Numbered from the stretch's first letter, positions 9,287 to 19,512 are shown. The stretch is DNA of 64,000 bases from Bacillota bacterium (GCA_023418915.1 JAEZYU010000038.1:310001-374000); one strand, 5' to 3'. Numbers and translations: made by a program. Notes: generated from the letters alone by a model not told the origin.

Positions 9287-10489
9287 TTGATTATGGATAT
9301 CTTTGAAAAATGCTTTAGCTACACGGACTACAAGGAGGTTTTGGCAGCAGGTCTTTACCCATATTTTCACGCACTGGAAACAGGACAGGATACTGAGGTT
9401 GTCATAGAGGGAAAAAAAACTGTAATGGTAGGTTCCAACAACTATCTGGGTCTGACCTCCGATCCAAGAGTCAAAAAGGCTGCGATAGAAGCAGTTGAAC
9501 AGTTTGGTTCCGGCTGCTCCGGGTCCAGGTTTCTAAACGGAACACTGACACTCCATCTTGAATTGGAGAAAAAGCTGGCCGAATTTGTAAAAAAAGATGC
9601 AGCGATCACATTCAGCACCGGTTTCCAGTCAAACCTCGGTATCATAACAGCTATAGCCGGGCGAAACGATTATATCCTGTGCGACAGTGAAAATCACGCA
9701 AGCATAGTGGATGCATGCAGGCTCAGTTTTGCCAAGACTCTCAAATTCGAGCATAACAACATGGAAGATCTGGAAAGGCTTCTGTCCAAAATAGACGACA
9801 AACATGGGAAATTGATCGTTGTTGACGGTATTTTCAGCATGGAAGGCGATATAGCAGATCTGCCGTCCATAGTCAGACTGGCAAAAAAATACGGTGCAAG
9901 AGTCATGGTTGACGACGCTCATTCCTTCGGTGTACTCGGCGAACACGGCAGAGGTACGGCTGAGCATTTCGGGCTTGAGGACGAGGTCGACATCATAATG
10001 AGTACCTTCAGTAAGTCACTGGCAAGCCTTGGTGGATTTGTAGCAGCAAGCCAGGATGTCATTGACTTTATCAAGCACAATTCGAGACCATTCATATTCT
10101 CCGCTTCCATACCCCCGGCAAACGCAGCGTCTGCCATTGCCGCACTTGACATTATAATTGCTGAACCCGAACGCATACAGAGGCTTAAAGATATCTCCAA
10201 ATATATGAGGGATGGCTTCAAAAAGCTCGAGATTCCAATATACGAAGCAAACAGCGAAATCACACCAATAGTGCCTGTAATGACCTATGAAAACGAGCCC
10301 ACTCTGGTAGTTACGAAGCTGCTCCGCGAAGAAGGAGTTTATGTCAATCCAGTTATATCACCAGCTGTCAAACCCGGCCTGTGCCGTATCAGAACCAGCT
10401 ATACGGCAACTCATACAAAAGAGCAACTGGATTACGCTCTTGAAGCATTCCGTAAAGTATTCGAGAAACTTGGCGCTGCTGCAGGCTGA
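9287..10489 (+). CDS. alpha-oxoamine synthase, serine palmitoyltransferase-like
   Basis: A PLP-dependent fold-type I enzyme of about 400 residues that condenses an amino acid with an acyl thioester. Visible landmarks are GSNNYLGLT near the N-terminus, SGCSGSRFLNG, FSTGFQSN, the PLP-stacking His in SENHASIVDA, Asp/His in MVDDAHSFGVLGEHGRG, and the Schiff-base Lys in STFSKSLASLGG. The N-terminal element GLYPYFHALETGQDTEV fits bacterial serine palmitoyltransferases better than BioF or Kbl, but the substrate is inferred. The start is TTG at 9287 (AGGAGA 6 nt away) or ATG at 9293. No biotin genes are nearby; the convergent neighbour is fabI. Confidence 0.85.
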   Translation: MIMDIFEKCFSYTDYKEVLAAGLYPYFHALETGQDTEVVIEGKKTVMVGSNNYLGLTSDPRVKKAAIEAVEQFGSGCSGSRFLNGTLTLHLELEKKLAEFVKKDAAITFSTGFQSNLGIITAIAGRNDYILCDSENHASIVDACRLSFAKTLKFEHNNMEDLERLLSKIDDKHGKLIVVDGIFSMEGDIADLPSIVRLAKKYGARVMVDDAHSFGVLGEHGRGTAEHFGLEDEVDIIMSTFSKSLASLGGFVAASQDVIDFIKHNSRPFIFSASIPPANAASAIAALDIIIAEPERIQRLKDISKYMRDGFKKLEIPIYEANSEITPIVPVMTYENEPTLVVTKLLREEGVYVNPVISPAVKPGLCRIRTSYTATHTKEQLDYALEAFRKVFEKLGAAAG

Positions 10490-10551
10490 AACTACATCTC
10501 TTCCATTTGAAGGCGGTGTCAACCGATTCTGAAAGTTAAGCTAATACAAAC

Positions 10552-10577
10552 AAGGCTGATGGTAAGACCATCAGCCT
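10552..10577. terminator. bidirectional intrinsic terminator
   Basis: Stem AAGGCTGATGG / CCATCAGCCTT with a short loop, followed by TTTT on the plus strand and preceded by A-rich sequence that gives a weaker U-tract on the minus strand. It lies between the convergent synthase and fabI genes and can serve both. Confidence 0.85.
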
Positions 10578-10580
10578 TTT

Positions 10581-11351
10581 CTATATCCCCATGATATTAA
10601 TTCCACAGTCGACATGCATTATCTCTCCTGTTATTCCTCCCGACATTGAACTTAGGAGAAATATAGCAGCATCACCTATTTCCTCGGGCTCGACATTTTT
10701 TCTCAGCGGCGCTTTGTGCCGGGTATGCTTCAAAATGCTTCCAAAATCCTTGATGCCTTTTGCAGAAAGCGTCTTTACCGCTCCTGCAGAAATTGCGTTG
10801 ATCCTTATACCCGAAGGCCCCAGATCATTTGCAAGATATCTGACACCAGCCTCAAGGGCGGCTTTAGCAAGTCCCATGACATTATACCCTGTCATGACTT
10901 TCTCAGAGCCCATATAGGTCAGTGTGATTATGCTGCCACCGTCTTTCATCAGCTCAGCCGCTTTCCTGCTGACAGCGACAAGGGAGTAAACACTTATATC
11001 CATTGCCAGGGAAAATCCTTCTCTTGATGTATTTAAAAAACTGTCCTGCAGGTCCTCTGCCTTTGCATAGGCTATTGCATGGACTAAACCATGGATAATG
11101 CCGTATTTATTTTTTACTGTTTCAAAAAAGATTGCTGCATCAGCATCAGATGTAACATCCAATTGAAAAATTTCAACACCGCCAAGCTCCCTTGCAAGGG
11201 CCGACACATCATTTTTCTCCCTTTCACCCAGATATGTGAATATCAGCGACGCCCCTTCCTTATGAGCTGCAGCTGCAATTGCCCAGGCAATGCTCCATTT
11301 ATTTCTGATACCCATTATGATGATATTTTTACCCTTTAATAGATTACCCAT
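10581..11351 (-). CDS. fabI: enoyl-[acyl-carrier-protein] reductase FabI
   Basis: A 256-residue SDR-superfamily enzyme that reduces trans-2-enoyl-ACP in the last step of each fatty-acid elongation cycle. FabI signatures are the divergent nucleotide loop MGIRNKWSIAWAIA, FQLDVTSDAD, the first conserved Tyr in TLTYMGSEKV, and the catalytic pair in YNVMGLAKAALEAG (Tyr-x6-Lys), then GIRINAISAGAVKTLSAKGI over the substrate loop. Length is normal. It is the class of enoyl-ACP reductase inhibited by triclosan. It is a single gene with its 3' end at a shared terminator. Confidence 0.95.
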   Translation of the reverse strand: MGNLLKGKNIIIMGIRNKWSIAWAIAAAAHKEGASLIFTYLGEREKNDVSALARELGGVEIFQLDVTSDADAAIFFETVKNKYGIIHGLVHAIAYAKAEDLQDSFLNTSREGFSLAMDISVYSLVAVSRKAAELMKDGGSIITLTYMGSEKVMTGYNVMGLAKAALEAGVRYLANDLGPSGIRINAISAGAVKTLSAKGIKDFGSILKHTRHKAPLRKNVEPEEIGDAAIFLLSSMSGGITGEIMHVDCGINIMGI

Positions 11352-11527
11352 CTATACCTTCCCTTCTTCCTGTAATACCTCTTTCAATTTTAGGATATCC
11401 GCCATATTGTAGGAATCTGCCAGGATATCAATGGCCACTTATATATTGTTCAGAAAGCAAAAATATGATTCTGTTTGATTACACATCTCCAACAGCCGCT
11501 CGATCTGATCTGAATCCGCCATCCTTA

Positions 11528-13009
11528 CTAATGCTGCTTTCCTTTCAGATATTCCAGTGCCATATCCGCGAGTATATCCTTATTATTCAATCCCGGCTCG
11601 TCGATAACCCTGTCAAGAAGATATACCAGTATATCGCCAATGCATTTGCCTTCATTAAGGCCAAGCCTTCTCAGATCACTGCCGTTTATGGCCAGACTCT
11701 TCAAGCCAAAACAAAGGCCACTTTCCATCAGAGATGAAAATACTGATTGCACCCTATCCAGCTTATCGAGTTCGACCTTACCACCATACCGGCTGCAAGT
11801 CACCGGATTCTGCTCCATAATGCTTCGAGCTGTATGCTCGTCGCCTTGCAAAGCCACTAAGTGAGCCTTTTTGACCTTTAAGAGGTCTGAGAATATATCT
11901 TCACCTGCTTCGAGTATTGCTCTTGCCACAGCGCTCTGCTCTGCCTCAATATACATTTCGAGATGCCTGATCAGCCGCAGTATCTTCTTTTTACTTTTAT
12001 TATCAAACTTCAGACGACTGAGTATCATATCTGCTGTCTCAATACTTTTCTGAGTACAGGAGCTCACAGCAGTTTCTCTGAGCCCTCTTCCCAAATTAGT
12101 ATATACGGTGATTTTTTCGCTCGGATCAGCAGCTTCTCTCCGCAAATCAGTATCTGTAGAGATCTCTTCCTTGCACGGATCAGCATCAGCTTTAGAACAT
12201 CTGCCAACATCGTGCAGCAGCATTGCCCACCTTAGGAGAGGGTCCGCTTCAACTGCTGCAGCCGATCTCAGACAGTGTTCCCCTATGCATTTTTGATTGC
12301 GATCCGTATCAAAGCATACATCAAGCTCAGGCAAAATATATCTAAGGAGCCCCGTATGTCTGAGAATAACAAATTTCTCGGGTGCATCCGATGCAAGTAT
12401 TCCGGCCAGCTCCTCTCTGATCCTTTCAGCACTGATCTTGCATATCTTACTGCTGTTTTCCTTTATTCCCTCAAGGGTCCCTGCCTCTATCTCAAATCCA
12501 AGAGCGGCTGCGAAGCGCACAGCTCTCAGCATACGAAGAGCATCCTCGCTGAACCTCTCACCCGGGTCTCCAACAGTCCGAATGATCCTGTTCGTTATAT
12601 CATTAATACCACCAAAAGGATCGATTATACCACCTTCCGGATTCCATGCCATTGAATTTATCGTAAAGTCCCTCCGGCGCAAATCGTCCTGAAGCCCTGA
12701 TGTGAACTCGACCTCCTCCGGGTGCCTGCCATCCGTATACCTGCCATCGATGCGGAAGGTGGTGACTTCATAATGCATCTTGTCCAGTATCACTGTTACC
12801 GTGCCATGCTTGATACCGGTGTCTATAGTTTTCCCAAACAGCCCGCAGATCTGCTCCGGATGCGCATCGGTCGCTATATCCCAGTCTTTTGGGGTTCTCA
12901 CCATTATAGAATCGCGAACACAGCCTCCGACAGCATAGGCTTCAAAGCCATGCTTCCTAAGTATATCAAGGATTATTACCACACCATTGGGCGGGTCTAT
13001 ATAGTACAT
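11528..13009 (-). CDS. cca: CCA tRNA nucleotidyltransferase (class II) with HD domain
   Basis: A 493-residue enzyme that adds or repairs the tRNA 3' CCA end. The N-terminal head has AYAVGGCVRDSIMVRTPKDWDIAT, which includes the GG-x-VRD motif and the DxD metal ligands, then VEFTSGLQDDLRRRDFTINSMA (the RRDF element) and the ERIREEL neck. A long C-terminal region carries an HD-like motif (WAMLLHDVGR). The ATG at 13009 follows GGAGGG; the frame stays open for 46 more codons upstream but without a site. The middle segment has an acidic, repetitive insertion (DPCKEEISTDTDLRREAADP). Poly(A) polymerase is the alternative name for this family, but the RRDF and ERIREE elements fit CCA enzymes. Confidence 0.92.
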   Translation of the reverse strand: MYYIDPPNGVVIILDILRKHGFEAYAVGGCVRDSIMVRTPKDWDIATDAHPEQICGLFGKTIDTGIKHGTVTVILDKMHYEVTTFRIDGRYTDGRHPEEVEFTSGLQDDLRRRDFTINSMAWNPEGGIIDPFGGINDITNRIIRTVGDPGERFSEDALRMLRAVRFAAALGFEIEAGTLEGIKENSSKICKISAERIREELAGILASDAPEKFVILRHTGLLRYILPELDVCFDTDRNQKCIGEHCLRSAAAVEADPLLRWAMLLHDVGRCSKADADPCKEEISTDTDLRREAADPSEKITVYTNLGRGLRETAVSSCTQKSIETADMILSRLKFDNKSKKKILRLIRHLEMYIEAEQSAVARAILEAGEDIFSDLLKVKKAHLVALQGDEHTARSIMEQNPVTCSRYGGKVELDKLDRVQSVFSSLMESGLCFGLKSLAINGSDLRRLGLNEGKCIGDILVYLLDRVIDEPGLNNKDILADMALEYLKGKQH

Positions 13010-13329
13010 GATTTCCCTCCGTCCATTCGCCGGCAGACAAGTGTCATACCAGGGTCGGCCGCTAATAGACTGTTCCTTTTGGGCGTCCTTTCTGCCGCTT
13101 TGAGCAAATGCGTTCTGCCTGCTCCCTTGTAATTCATATTTTAGCATAACAAAAAGGTAAAATTTAATAATATTGAAACAAAACTATTCCATTTTGCGTC
13201 ATAACAATTAGTCATAACAATTAATGGCATCGCAGTAATATCATTGCCCGGACTGCTTTCAAACAGTCCGAAGTATTTGCCCGAAAGCTATGAGCCATGC
13301 GTAGACGGCATGAAAGGTAAGGTTGCGCC

Positions 13330-16300
13330 ATGAGTAGAAATCTAAAGAGCTTACTTCAAAACAAAAGAGTGCTGATCATCACAACAGCCGTAGTAGTCCT
13401 TGCTGCAGTACTTGTCACAGCTGCATTGACAGGTGTTTTAGGAGGCGGGAAAACAACTGCAGAAGAAACCGCCGGCGATATCAACGGGGATGCAGATATA
13501 CAAACCGATACGACAAGTCCGTTGCAAAACGCAGGATTGCTGGATGCAGTCGCAGAGATATCGCCTGAAGAATCGGACAGCCTGGGAGTGAGCACTACAT
13601 CAGCTTTCAGACTTCTGTTCAGCAAAGCCACAGACGAAGAAGCCGTAATGTCATCATTGAATGTAGAACCGCAGCAGGCTTTCAGTATAAAGAAGCTATC
13701 CGACAAAGAATACAAAATGGAATTTGAAAAGCCTTTGCAATCCAACAGTGTATATAACCTCACACTGAACGACAAGGATACCGGAGCAAAAAAGTCCTGG
13801 GCGTTCCAAACAAAAAAAAACTTCAGCGTGGTGAGAACGCTGCCCGCCGACAAATCTGTGCATGTGCCTGTAAAAACGGGCATAGAGATCACATTCAGTC
13901 ACAGCGGAATAAAGGATCCTGAAAAACACATAGAAATAACTCCCGAAGTCAAAGGACGCTTTGAATGGAACAGAAAAACACTGGTTTTCGTTCCGGAAGC
14001 ATTGGATCAGGATACGATATACACAGTTACAGTAAAAAAAGGTATATCCGCAGAAGGCAGCAGTGATACTCTGCAAGAAGATTACACCTTTGTATTCCAG
14101 ACAGAGCTGCCTGTCACTTCAAAGAAATATTTTTCATTTTCGGACGATGTTTACAATTTTACCCCCCAGACAGTTCCCGCACTGGAAGTATACACAATGA
14201 ATGAAATGGCTGGCAGCGAGGTACCTGTTGAAATATACAGCTTCCCTGATGCCGGCAGCTTCCTTGATAATATTAAGAAAAATCATTCCAAACCATACTG
14301 GACTATCAACAGCAATCGTGACAGCTATGATCTGTCCGCTCTGCAAAAGACTGCATCAGTAAACTGCACAATAGTACAATACATTGAGAATTACTGGAAC
14401 AGGACATACCTCCTGCTTCCATCATCACTATCCGAAGGATATTATATCGTGGTCGCCGATATCGATGGCGACAAGTACTATGCTCCGCTGCAGATAAATA
14501 GAACCTCCGTATATATAATGACATCAAAGGACGAATGTCTTGCATGGGTCAATGATGCTTTGTCCGGTCAACCTGTGGCCGATGCGGAATTTGTACTTGA
14601 CCAGAGTGAGGCTGCAGGTACCAAGGATACTGAGTTCATCCCTGGCCAAGGCACGTCCGCAAATACTGACGATGCCGGATTAGCCGTCCTTGGTGCATCG
14701 TTGTATGGTTCCGACAGATCACTTCACTTTTTCACCATAAAGCCCAAATCCGGCCTTCCATTTGTGGCATGTGTCCCTAACAACACTTATGATCCGTGGT
14801 ACAGCAGCTATAATACTGATGTCGCAGATAGCTACTGGACTTATTTACACCTGGACAGGGGTATATATCTTCCGCAGGACACCGTAAACATATGGGGTAT
14901 CCTCAAGCCCAGAAGCGGCACGGCAGATGAGACTGAAGCAGAGCTTGAGCTTATTAGCTATAACTGGCGTTTGCCCGGCAATGACAGCGCCTCGGTTTTG
15001 TCCTCGCAGCGCATAACACTGACACCGGACGGTACGTTTACCGGAAGCCTCAGGATCTCCAACTTCAATCCCGGCTCATATGAAGTCCGTGTCAGGGTCG
15101 GCGAAAGGGTAATGATCACTCAATATCTGCAGGTTATGGACTACACCAAACCAGTATATAAAATTGAAGCTGAACCGGACCGCAACTTCGTATACGCATG
15201 GGAAACAGTCAATTTCGATATTGCAGCCTCATTTTTTGAAGGTACTCCCGCATCAGGCATGAAGCTTGATTACACCACGTTTATAGACAGCAAAGCAAAA
15301 AACGGCAAACTTACAAGCGACCAACAGGGCTCATCAAAGCTGTCACTTCAGCCGGAAACCTCCGCGCCCGGTTGGAGACCTGTCATGCTGACTCTTTCTG
15401 TAAGCAACAGCGAAGCTGAAGAGCAGCAGGTCAGAGAATACCGGTATGTCAATGTGTTCCCGAAAGATACCATGGTCGAAGCCGAAACGAATATAGACGG
15501 TGACACAGGTACGATTTCTCTCACAACGAGCAGTATCGACATTTCCGCTTTGGACAGCAATATTTATGGTTATCCTTCGCAGGATGACTACAGAGGAAAA
15601 AGCGTCGACATACCGATTACTGTCAAACTATATGAAAGACATTACGAAAAGAGAAAAACGGGAGATTACTACGACCATATAAACAAGATCAGGAAGGATA
15701 TCTATGGTTACTATGAGGTCAAGAATCTTATAAATGAATATAGCTTTACAACTATAGACGGAAAATATGAGATCGATTTCAACACGGAAGATGATAAACA
15801 CTATACTGCAGAAATATTTACAAACGACTCAGAAGGGCGTCCGATCACTGAATCCATATATATTTACAATTGGGACTCCTACGACCCGTACACCAGCACC
15901 TACAGGCTGTCACAAACCGGTGCGTTCAAGCAGTACAAGGCTGGAGAACAGGTAAAAGCCGAGATTCTGTACAATAAAGAGGAGCCATTTGAAGGGGAAA
16001 ACAGAAAATATCTCTTTATCCGTATGCGAAACGGCATCGTTGATTATACAGTATCAGACAGCTCAGTATATCAATTCCCCTTTGACACCAGCCTCATACC
16101 GAATGTCTATGTTAAGGCCCTATGCTATGACGGCAGCGGCATCTACGATGCCGGGATCATACAATACAGATACGACAATAATGAGAAAAAGCTGGATATC
16201 AAAATTACAACTGACAAGGAAAGCTATAAGCCCGGAGATACTGCGAAACTGTTGCTTGAGGTTAAGGATGCAAAGGGCGGACCCGTCAGCTCGGAAGTTA

Positions 16301-18360
16301 ATATTGGTATAGTAGATGAGGCTTACTTTGCATTTTATCAGCAATATGTAAACACACTTGGATCACTGTACGGTGTGTCGATATCCTCCGGATTCCTCTC
16401 ACAGTACCTCTCCTATGAGCCCATAGGGGAGTTTGGGCCTCCCATGGCGGAGGGCGGCGGGGAAGGCGGCGACACCAGCGTCCGCAGAGACTTCAAGGAC
16501 ACTGCTGTGTTCCTCACTGTTTCGACAGATGAGAGCGGCAAAGCAGAAGCTGCGTTTAAAGTACCCGATAATCTGACCTCCTGGAGGATTACCTGTCAGG
16601 CTGTCTCAAAGGATCTTCAGGCCGGCAGCAGTGTTATTAACATTTCATCAAAGCTCCCGTTCTTTGTGGATTCCATATTCAACAAGACCTTTATGACAGG
16701 AGACAGCCCATCCATACTTGTGAGAGCCAACGGTGAAGAGCTTGCGGCAGGAGCAGCGGTAGATTTCACTGTCACAGTAGAAGGAATGGACGGTTATTCG
16801 ATATCACATACCGTCAAGGGAACTGCAAACACACACTGTGAAGTGCAATTGGGTACACTGGCTGCAGGAGACTACACCGTCAGGATAGAAGGTGCTTATG
16901 GAAGTCTGAAGGATGCCATGGAACGCAGCTTCAGAGTGACAGACAGTTTACTTGAGACCACAGTGACCGACTTCATACCCCTCAAAGAAGGTACTACCCT
17001 ATCAAACGGTGTAAATGGTCTTACCACCCTCACCTTCTATAATGAAGATTCGTCTGCTCTTTATAACGAGCTTCGTTCTCTTTACACAAACTGGGGCTCA
17101 AGGCTTGATCAGGTGCTTGCGAGGAAGATCTCGGGCAAACTGCTGCAAAATTACTTCAATGAAAAAGCATACATTGAAGAGGAATTTGATCTGAAAAAGT
17201 ATCAGAAGAATGACGGTGGGCTCGCACTTCTCCCCTATGACAGCAGCAGCCCTGAACTATCGGCAAAAATGTGCTCATTTGCAGCGGACGACATAGACCG
17301 CGGCTCACTTACCTTCTATTTTTACAGCCTAATAGAAAATGAAAACACTATGCCGGAGGATGTAATCTATGCATATTGGGGCCTTGCAGCGCTCAAGGAA
17401 CCTGTTCTGCTGGATATTCGCTCCATACTGTCACAGGAAGATCCGGATCTCAAAACGAGACTGGTGCTCGGGGCTGCGCTTTGTGAAGCAGGAGACCATC
17501 AGGGAGCGGCTGAAGTATACAATGAGGTTATGTCGAAGCATGGGAGCATCACCGATACATTAGCGTGGATAGATACGGAAAACGGCACAAGAGACGACAA
17601 CATCGATGCTTCAGCACTATGTGCTCTGATCGCTATGAAAACGGATGCACCAGAGAAGATGAAGCTGTTCAGGTATATAAGCTCCAACTCCACATCCACA
17701 CTTCTGGTAAATCTGGAGAGTATGATATTCGTAACGAACTATATAAAAAATGCTTCACTTGTCAACAGCTTCACCTATGAGCTGGACGGAGTCAGGAAGC
17801 AGATAGAGTTAAAGAAGGGAAGCTTTTTCAGACTGGTGCTCACTCCCGACAAGCTGTCATCGCTTAAATTCAGCGGCATCACCGGAAATATAGTTGCGGC
17901 GCGCTCATACACAGCACCTGTCAGCGATATCAAGAAGAGCCCCGGTGATACCGTATCGATAGAGAGAAATTACAATACCGGTGGCATTGATAGCTCTGCA
18001 GTAAATTTCAAACGATCTGATACAGCAAAGGTGACCTTGACGCTTAAATTCAGCGAAACCGCTCCCGACGGATACTATGAGATCACCGATGTGCTTCCGG
18101 CGGGATTTAGGTATATCCAGGCTTCATATGGCGACAGGGGAGTTTCCGGCAATTGGTATTATCCCTCTGAGGTCACCGGGCAAAAAGTCGTATTCGGTTA
18201 TTATTACAATAAAAAGAATGTCAGTCAGGATCGTACCATAGAGTACTATGCAAAAGCAGTATCTCCAGGCTCATATACAGCAGACAGCGCTGCTTTGAGC
18301 CACACCGACAACGACATTTCCGGCTTCACCGAGAGGACCCGGATCACGATAAGCGACTGA
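13330..18360 (+). CDS. bacterial alpha-2-macroglobulin-family protein lacking the thioester motif
   Basis: A 1676-residue membrane-anchored surface protein. Residues about 14-36 are a single hydrophobic helix near the N-terminus, followed by an acidic linker and two Ig-like (Big_5-type) domains (FRLLFSKATDEEAV; VPVKTGIEITFSHSG). The macroglobulin core then follows: HLDRGIYLPQDTVNIWGILKP (MG2/MG3-like), a bait-like loop EFGPPMAEGGGEGG, the A2M signature VRRDFKDTAVFLTVSTDESG and PDNLTSWRITCQAVS, and a helical complement-like domain. Where thioester-type family members read YGCxEQ, this protein has TNWGSRLDQVLARKI, so no Cys/Gln thioester is possible. A role in trapping or binding proteases is inferred. 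A MEMO-family gene follows about 100 bp downstream. Confidence 0.88.
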   Translation: MSRNLKSLLQNKRVLIITTAVVVLAAVLVTAALTGVLGGGKTTAEETAGDINGDADIQTDTTSPLQNAGLLDAVAEISPEESDSLGVSTTSAFRLLFSKATDEEAVMSSLNVEPQQAFSIKKLSDKEYKMEFEKPLQSNSVYNLTLNDKDTGAKKSWAFQTKKNFSVVRTLPADKSVHVPVKTGIEITFSHSGIKDPEKHIEITPEVKGRFEWNRKTLVFVPEALDQDTIYTVTVKKGISAEGSSDTLQEDYTFVFQTELPVTSKKYFSFSDDVYNFTPQTVPALEVYTMNEMAGSEVPVEIYSFPDAGSFLDNIKKNHSKPYWTINSNRDSYDLSALQKTASVNCTIVQYIENYWNRTYLLLPSSLSEGYYIVVADIDGDKYYAPLQINRTSVYIMTSKDECLAWVNDALSGQPVADAEFVLDQSEAAGTKDTEFIPGQGTSANTDDAGLAVLGASLYGSDRSLHFFTIKPKSGLPFVACVPNNTYDPWYSSYNTDVADSYWTYLHLDRGIYLPQDTVNIWGILKPRSGTADETEAELELISYNWRLPGNDSASVLSSQRITLTPDGTFTGSLRISNFNPGSYEVRVRVGERVMITQYLQVMDYTKPVYKIEAEPDRNFVYAWETVNFDIAASFFEGTPASGMKLDYTTFIDSKAKNGKLTSDQQGSSKLSLQPETSAPGWRPVMLTLSVSNSEAEEQQVREYRYVNVFPKDTMVEAETNIDGDTGTISLTTSSIDISALDSNIYGYPSQDDYRGKSVDIPITVKLYERHYEKRKTGDYYDHINKIRKDIYGYYEVKNLINEYSFTTIDGKYEIDFNTEDDKHYTAEIFTNDSEGRPITESIYIYNWDSYDPYTSTYRLSQTGAFKQYKAGEQVKAEILYNKEEPFEGENRKYLFIRMRNGIVDYTVSDSSVYQFPFDTSLIPNVYVKALCYDGSGIYDAGIIQYRYDNNEKKLDIKITTDKESYKPGDTAKLLLEVKDAKGGPVSSEVNIGIVDEAYFAFYQQYVNTLGSLYGVSISSGFLSQYLSYEPIGEFGPPMAEGGGEGGDTSVRRDFKDTAVFLTVSTDESGKAEAAFKVPDNLTSWRITCQAVSKDLQAGSSVINISSKLPFFVDSIFNKTFMTGDSPSILVRANGEELAAGAAVDFTVTVEGMDGYSISHTVKGTANTHCEVQLGTLAAGDYTVRIEGAYGSLKDAMERSFRVTDSLLETTVTDFIPLKEGTTLSNGVNGLTTLTFYNEDSSALYNELRSLYTNWGSRLDQVLARKISGKLLQNYFNEKAYIEEEFDLKKYQKNDGGLALLPYDSSSPELSAKMCSFAADDIDRGSLTFYFYSLIENENTMPEDVIYAYWGLAALKEPVLLDIRSILSQEDPDLKTRLVLGAALCEAGDHQGAAEVYNEVMSKHGSITDTLAWIDTENGTRDDNIDASALCALIAMKTDAPEKMKLFRYISSNSTSTLLVNLESMIFVTNYIKNASLVNSFTYELDGVRKQIELKKGSFFRLVLTPDKLSSLKFSGITGNIVAARSYTAPVSDIKKSPGDTVSIERNYNTGGIDSSAVNFKRSDTAKVTLTLKFSETAPDGYYEITDVLPAGFRYIQASYGDRGVSGNWYYPSEVTGQKVVFGYYYNKKNVSQDRTIEYYAKAVSPGSYTADSAALSHTDNDISGFTERTRITISD

Positions 18361-18459
18361 TCATATCTGTGATAATACGCTATGTAATCGTGCAGGTACA
18401 AAACAGCGGACTCCTGCAGTGATTAAGGCTGCTGTAATGAAATAAATGGAGGTTATGTG

Positions 18460-19512
18460 ATGCAAAAGCACGGCTATGGAACAATACTGATTCTCTCCGC
18501 TGCCGTGCTTTGCCTTTTTTTGTCCGGCGGTTCGGCAGGCAGTGGCATTCCCGCTGCAAACAGCAATAGCAGTACGATGAACGATACAACTGCTAAAGCA
18601 GCTGCTGACGCATCTGTCGAAGCCTCCTATGATACCTGTATCAGACCGGAACATAAAACAACATCAGTCAGTGCGGTTCCGCTGCTGAGATGCATACACT
18701 ATACCGAGAAAGCTTTTCTAAAGTCAGTAAATGAAGCTCTAGAAAGATTTGAGCCGTCAACCGCCCAAAAGGATTCGGCAAATGGCTCGGGTACTGTCCT
18801 TGGCGGCATCGTACCTCACCATCTGCTGGCAGCGGGGATGATCGCCGGATTCTTTGAGACCCTGGCGCAGGACCCGCCTGAAACAGTAATCGTAATCGGC
18901 CCGAACCATAAACTGACCGGAATCAGCGAGCTTCATACATCATCGGCAGATTGGGGAACCTCCTTCGGAATATCAGAAGCCGACACTGAGCTGATCGATA
19001 AGATCATTAAGGCAGCTGATACAGCGGAAAATAACACTCTCATGGAAGACGAACACTCCATATCATCACTTGTTCCATACATCAAATATTATCTGCCTGA
19101 TACAAAAATCGTACCGTTGCTGATCCATGGCAGTTATTCTGCCGAGCGATCAAAAAAGCTCGGCAAACTGCTGGCAGATATTATATCCGAAAAACCCGGG
19201 ATCATAGTCATTGCGTCTATAGACTTTTCACATTATCTGGATGTGGCAAAGGCAGATGAATCTGATGCGGCCACATTGGATGCAATAAAATCATGGAATC
19301 TGGAAGCCTTACGCATGATGGGAAACGACAATCTGGACTCTGTCCCGTCAATAATGACACTGCTCACTGCAATGCAAGCAGAAAAAGCCACTGAAATAGA
19401 GGTAACCGGACATAATAATTCCTCCCGCATCACCGGAGGCGGTTATGAATATACAACAAGCTATTTTACAATGTTTTTCAGGAGGGATGGACAGGTTGAT
19501 GCATTACCATGA
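18460..19512 (+). CDS. secreted MEMO-family protein (AmmeMemoRadiSam system protein B)
   Basis: A 350-residue protein with an N-terminal signal peptide (ILSAAVLCLFLSGGSAGS) and then a full MEMO-like domain: GGIVPHHLLAAGMIAGFF, VIVIGPNHKLTG, SDWGTSFGI-like loop, DEHSISSLVPYIKYYLP, VIASIDFSHYL, and the closing GGGYEYTTSYFTMFF. MEMO proteins are related to extradiol dioxygenases; in many prokaryotes they occur with AMMECR1 and radical-SAM partners, but neither partner is adjacent here. The ATG at 18460 has GGAGG 7 nt upstream (a GTG directly before it is possible). Probably cotranscribed with the macroglobulin gene. Confidence 0.85.
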   Translation: MQKHGYGTILILSAAVLCLFLSGGSAGSGIPAANSNSSTMNDTTAKAAADASVEASYDTCIRPEHKTTSVSAVPLLRCIHYTEKAFLKSVNEALERFEPSTAQKDSANGSGTVLGGIVPHHLLAAGMIAGFFETLAQDPPETVIVIGPNHKLTGISELHTSSADWGTSFGISEADTELIDKIIKAADTAENNTLMEDEHSISSLVPYIKYYLPDTKIVPLLIHGSYSAERSKKLGKLLADIISEKPGIIVIASIDFSHYLDVAKADESDAATLDAIKSWNLEALRMMGNDNLDSVPSIMTLLTAMQAEKATEIEVTGHNNSSRITGGGYEYTTSYFTMFFRRDGQVDALP

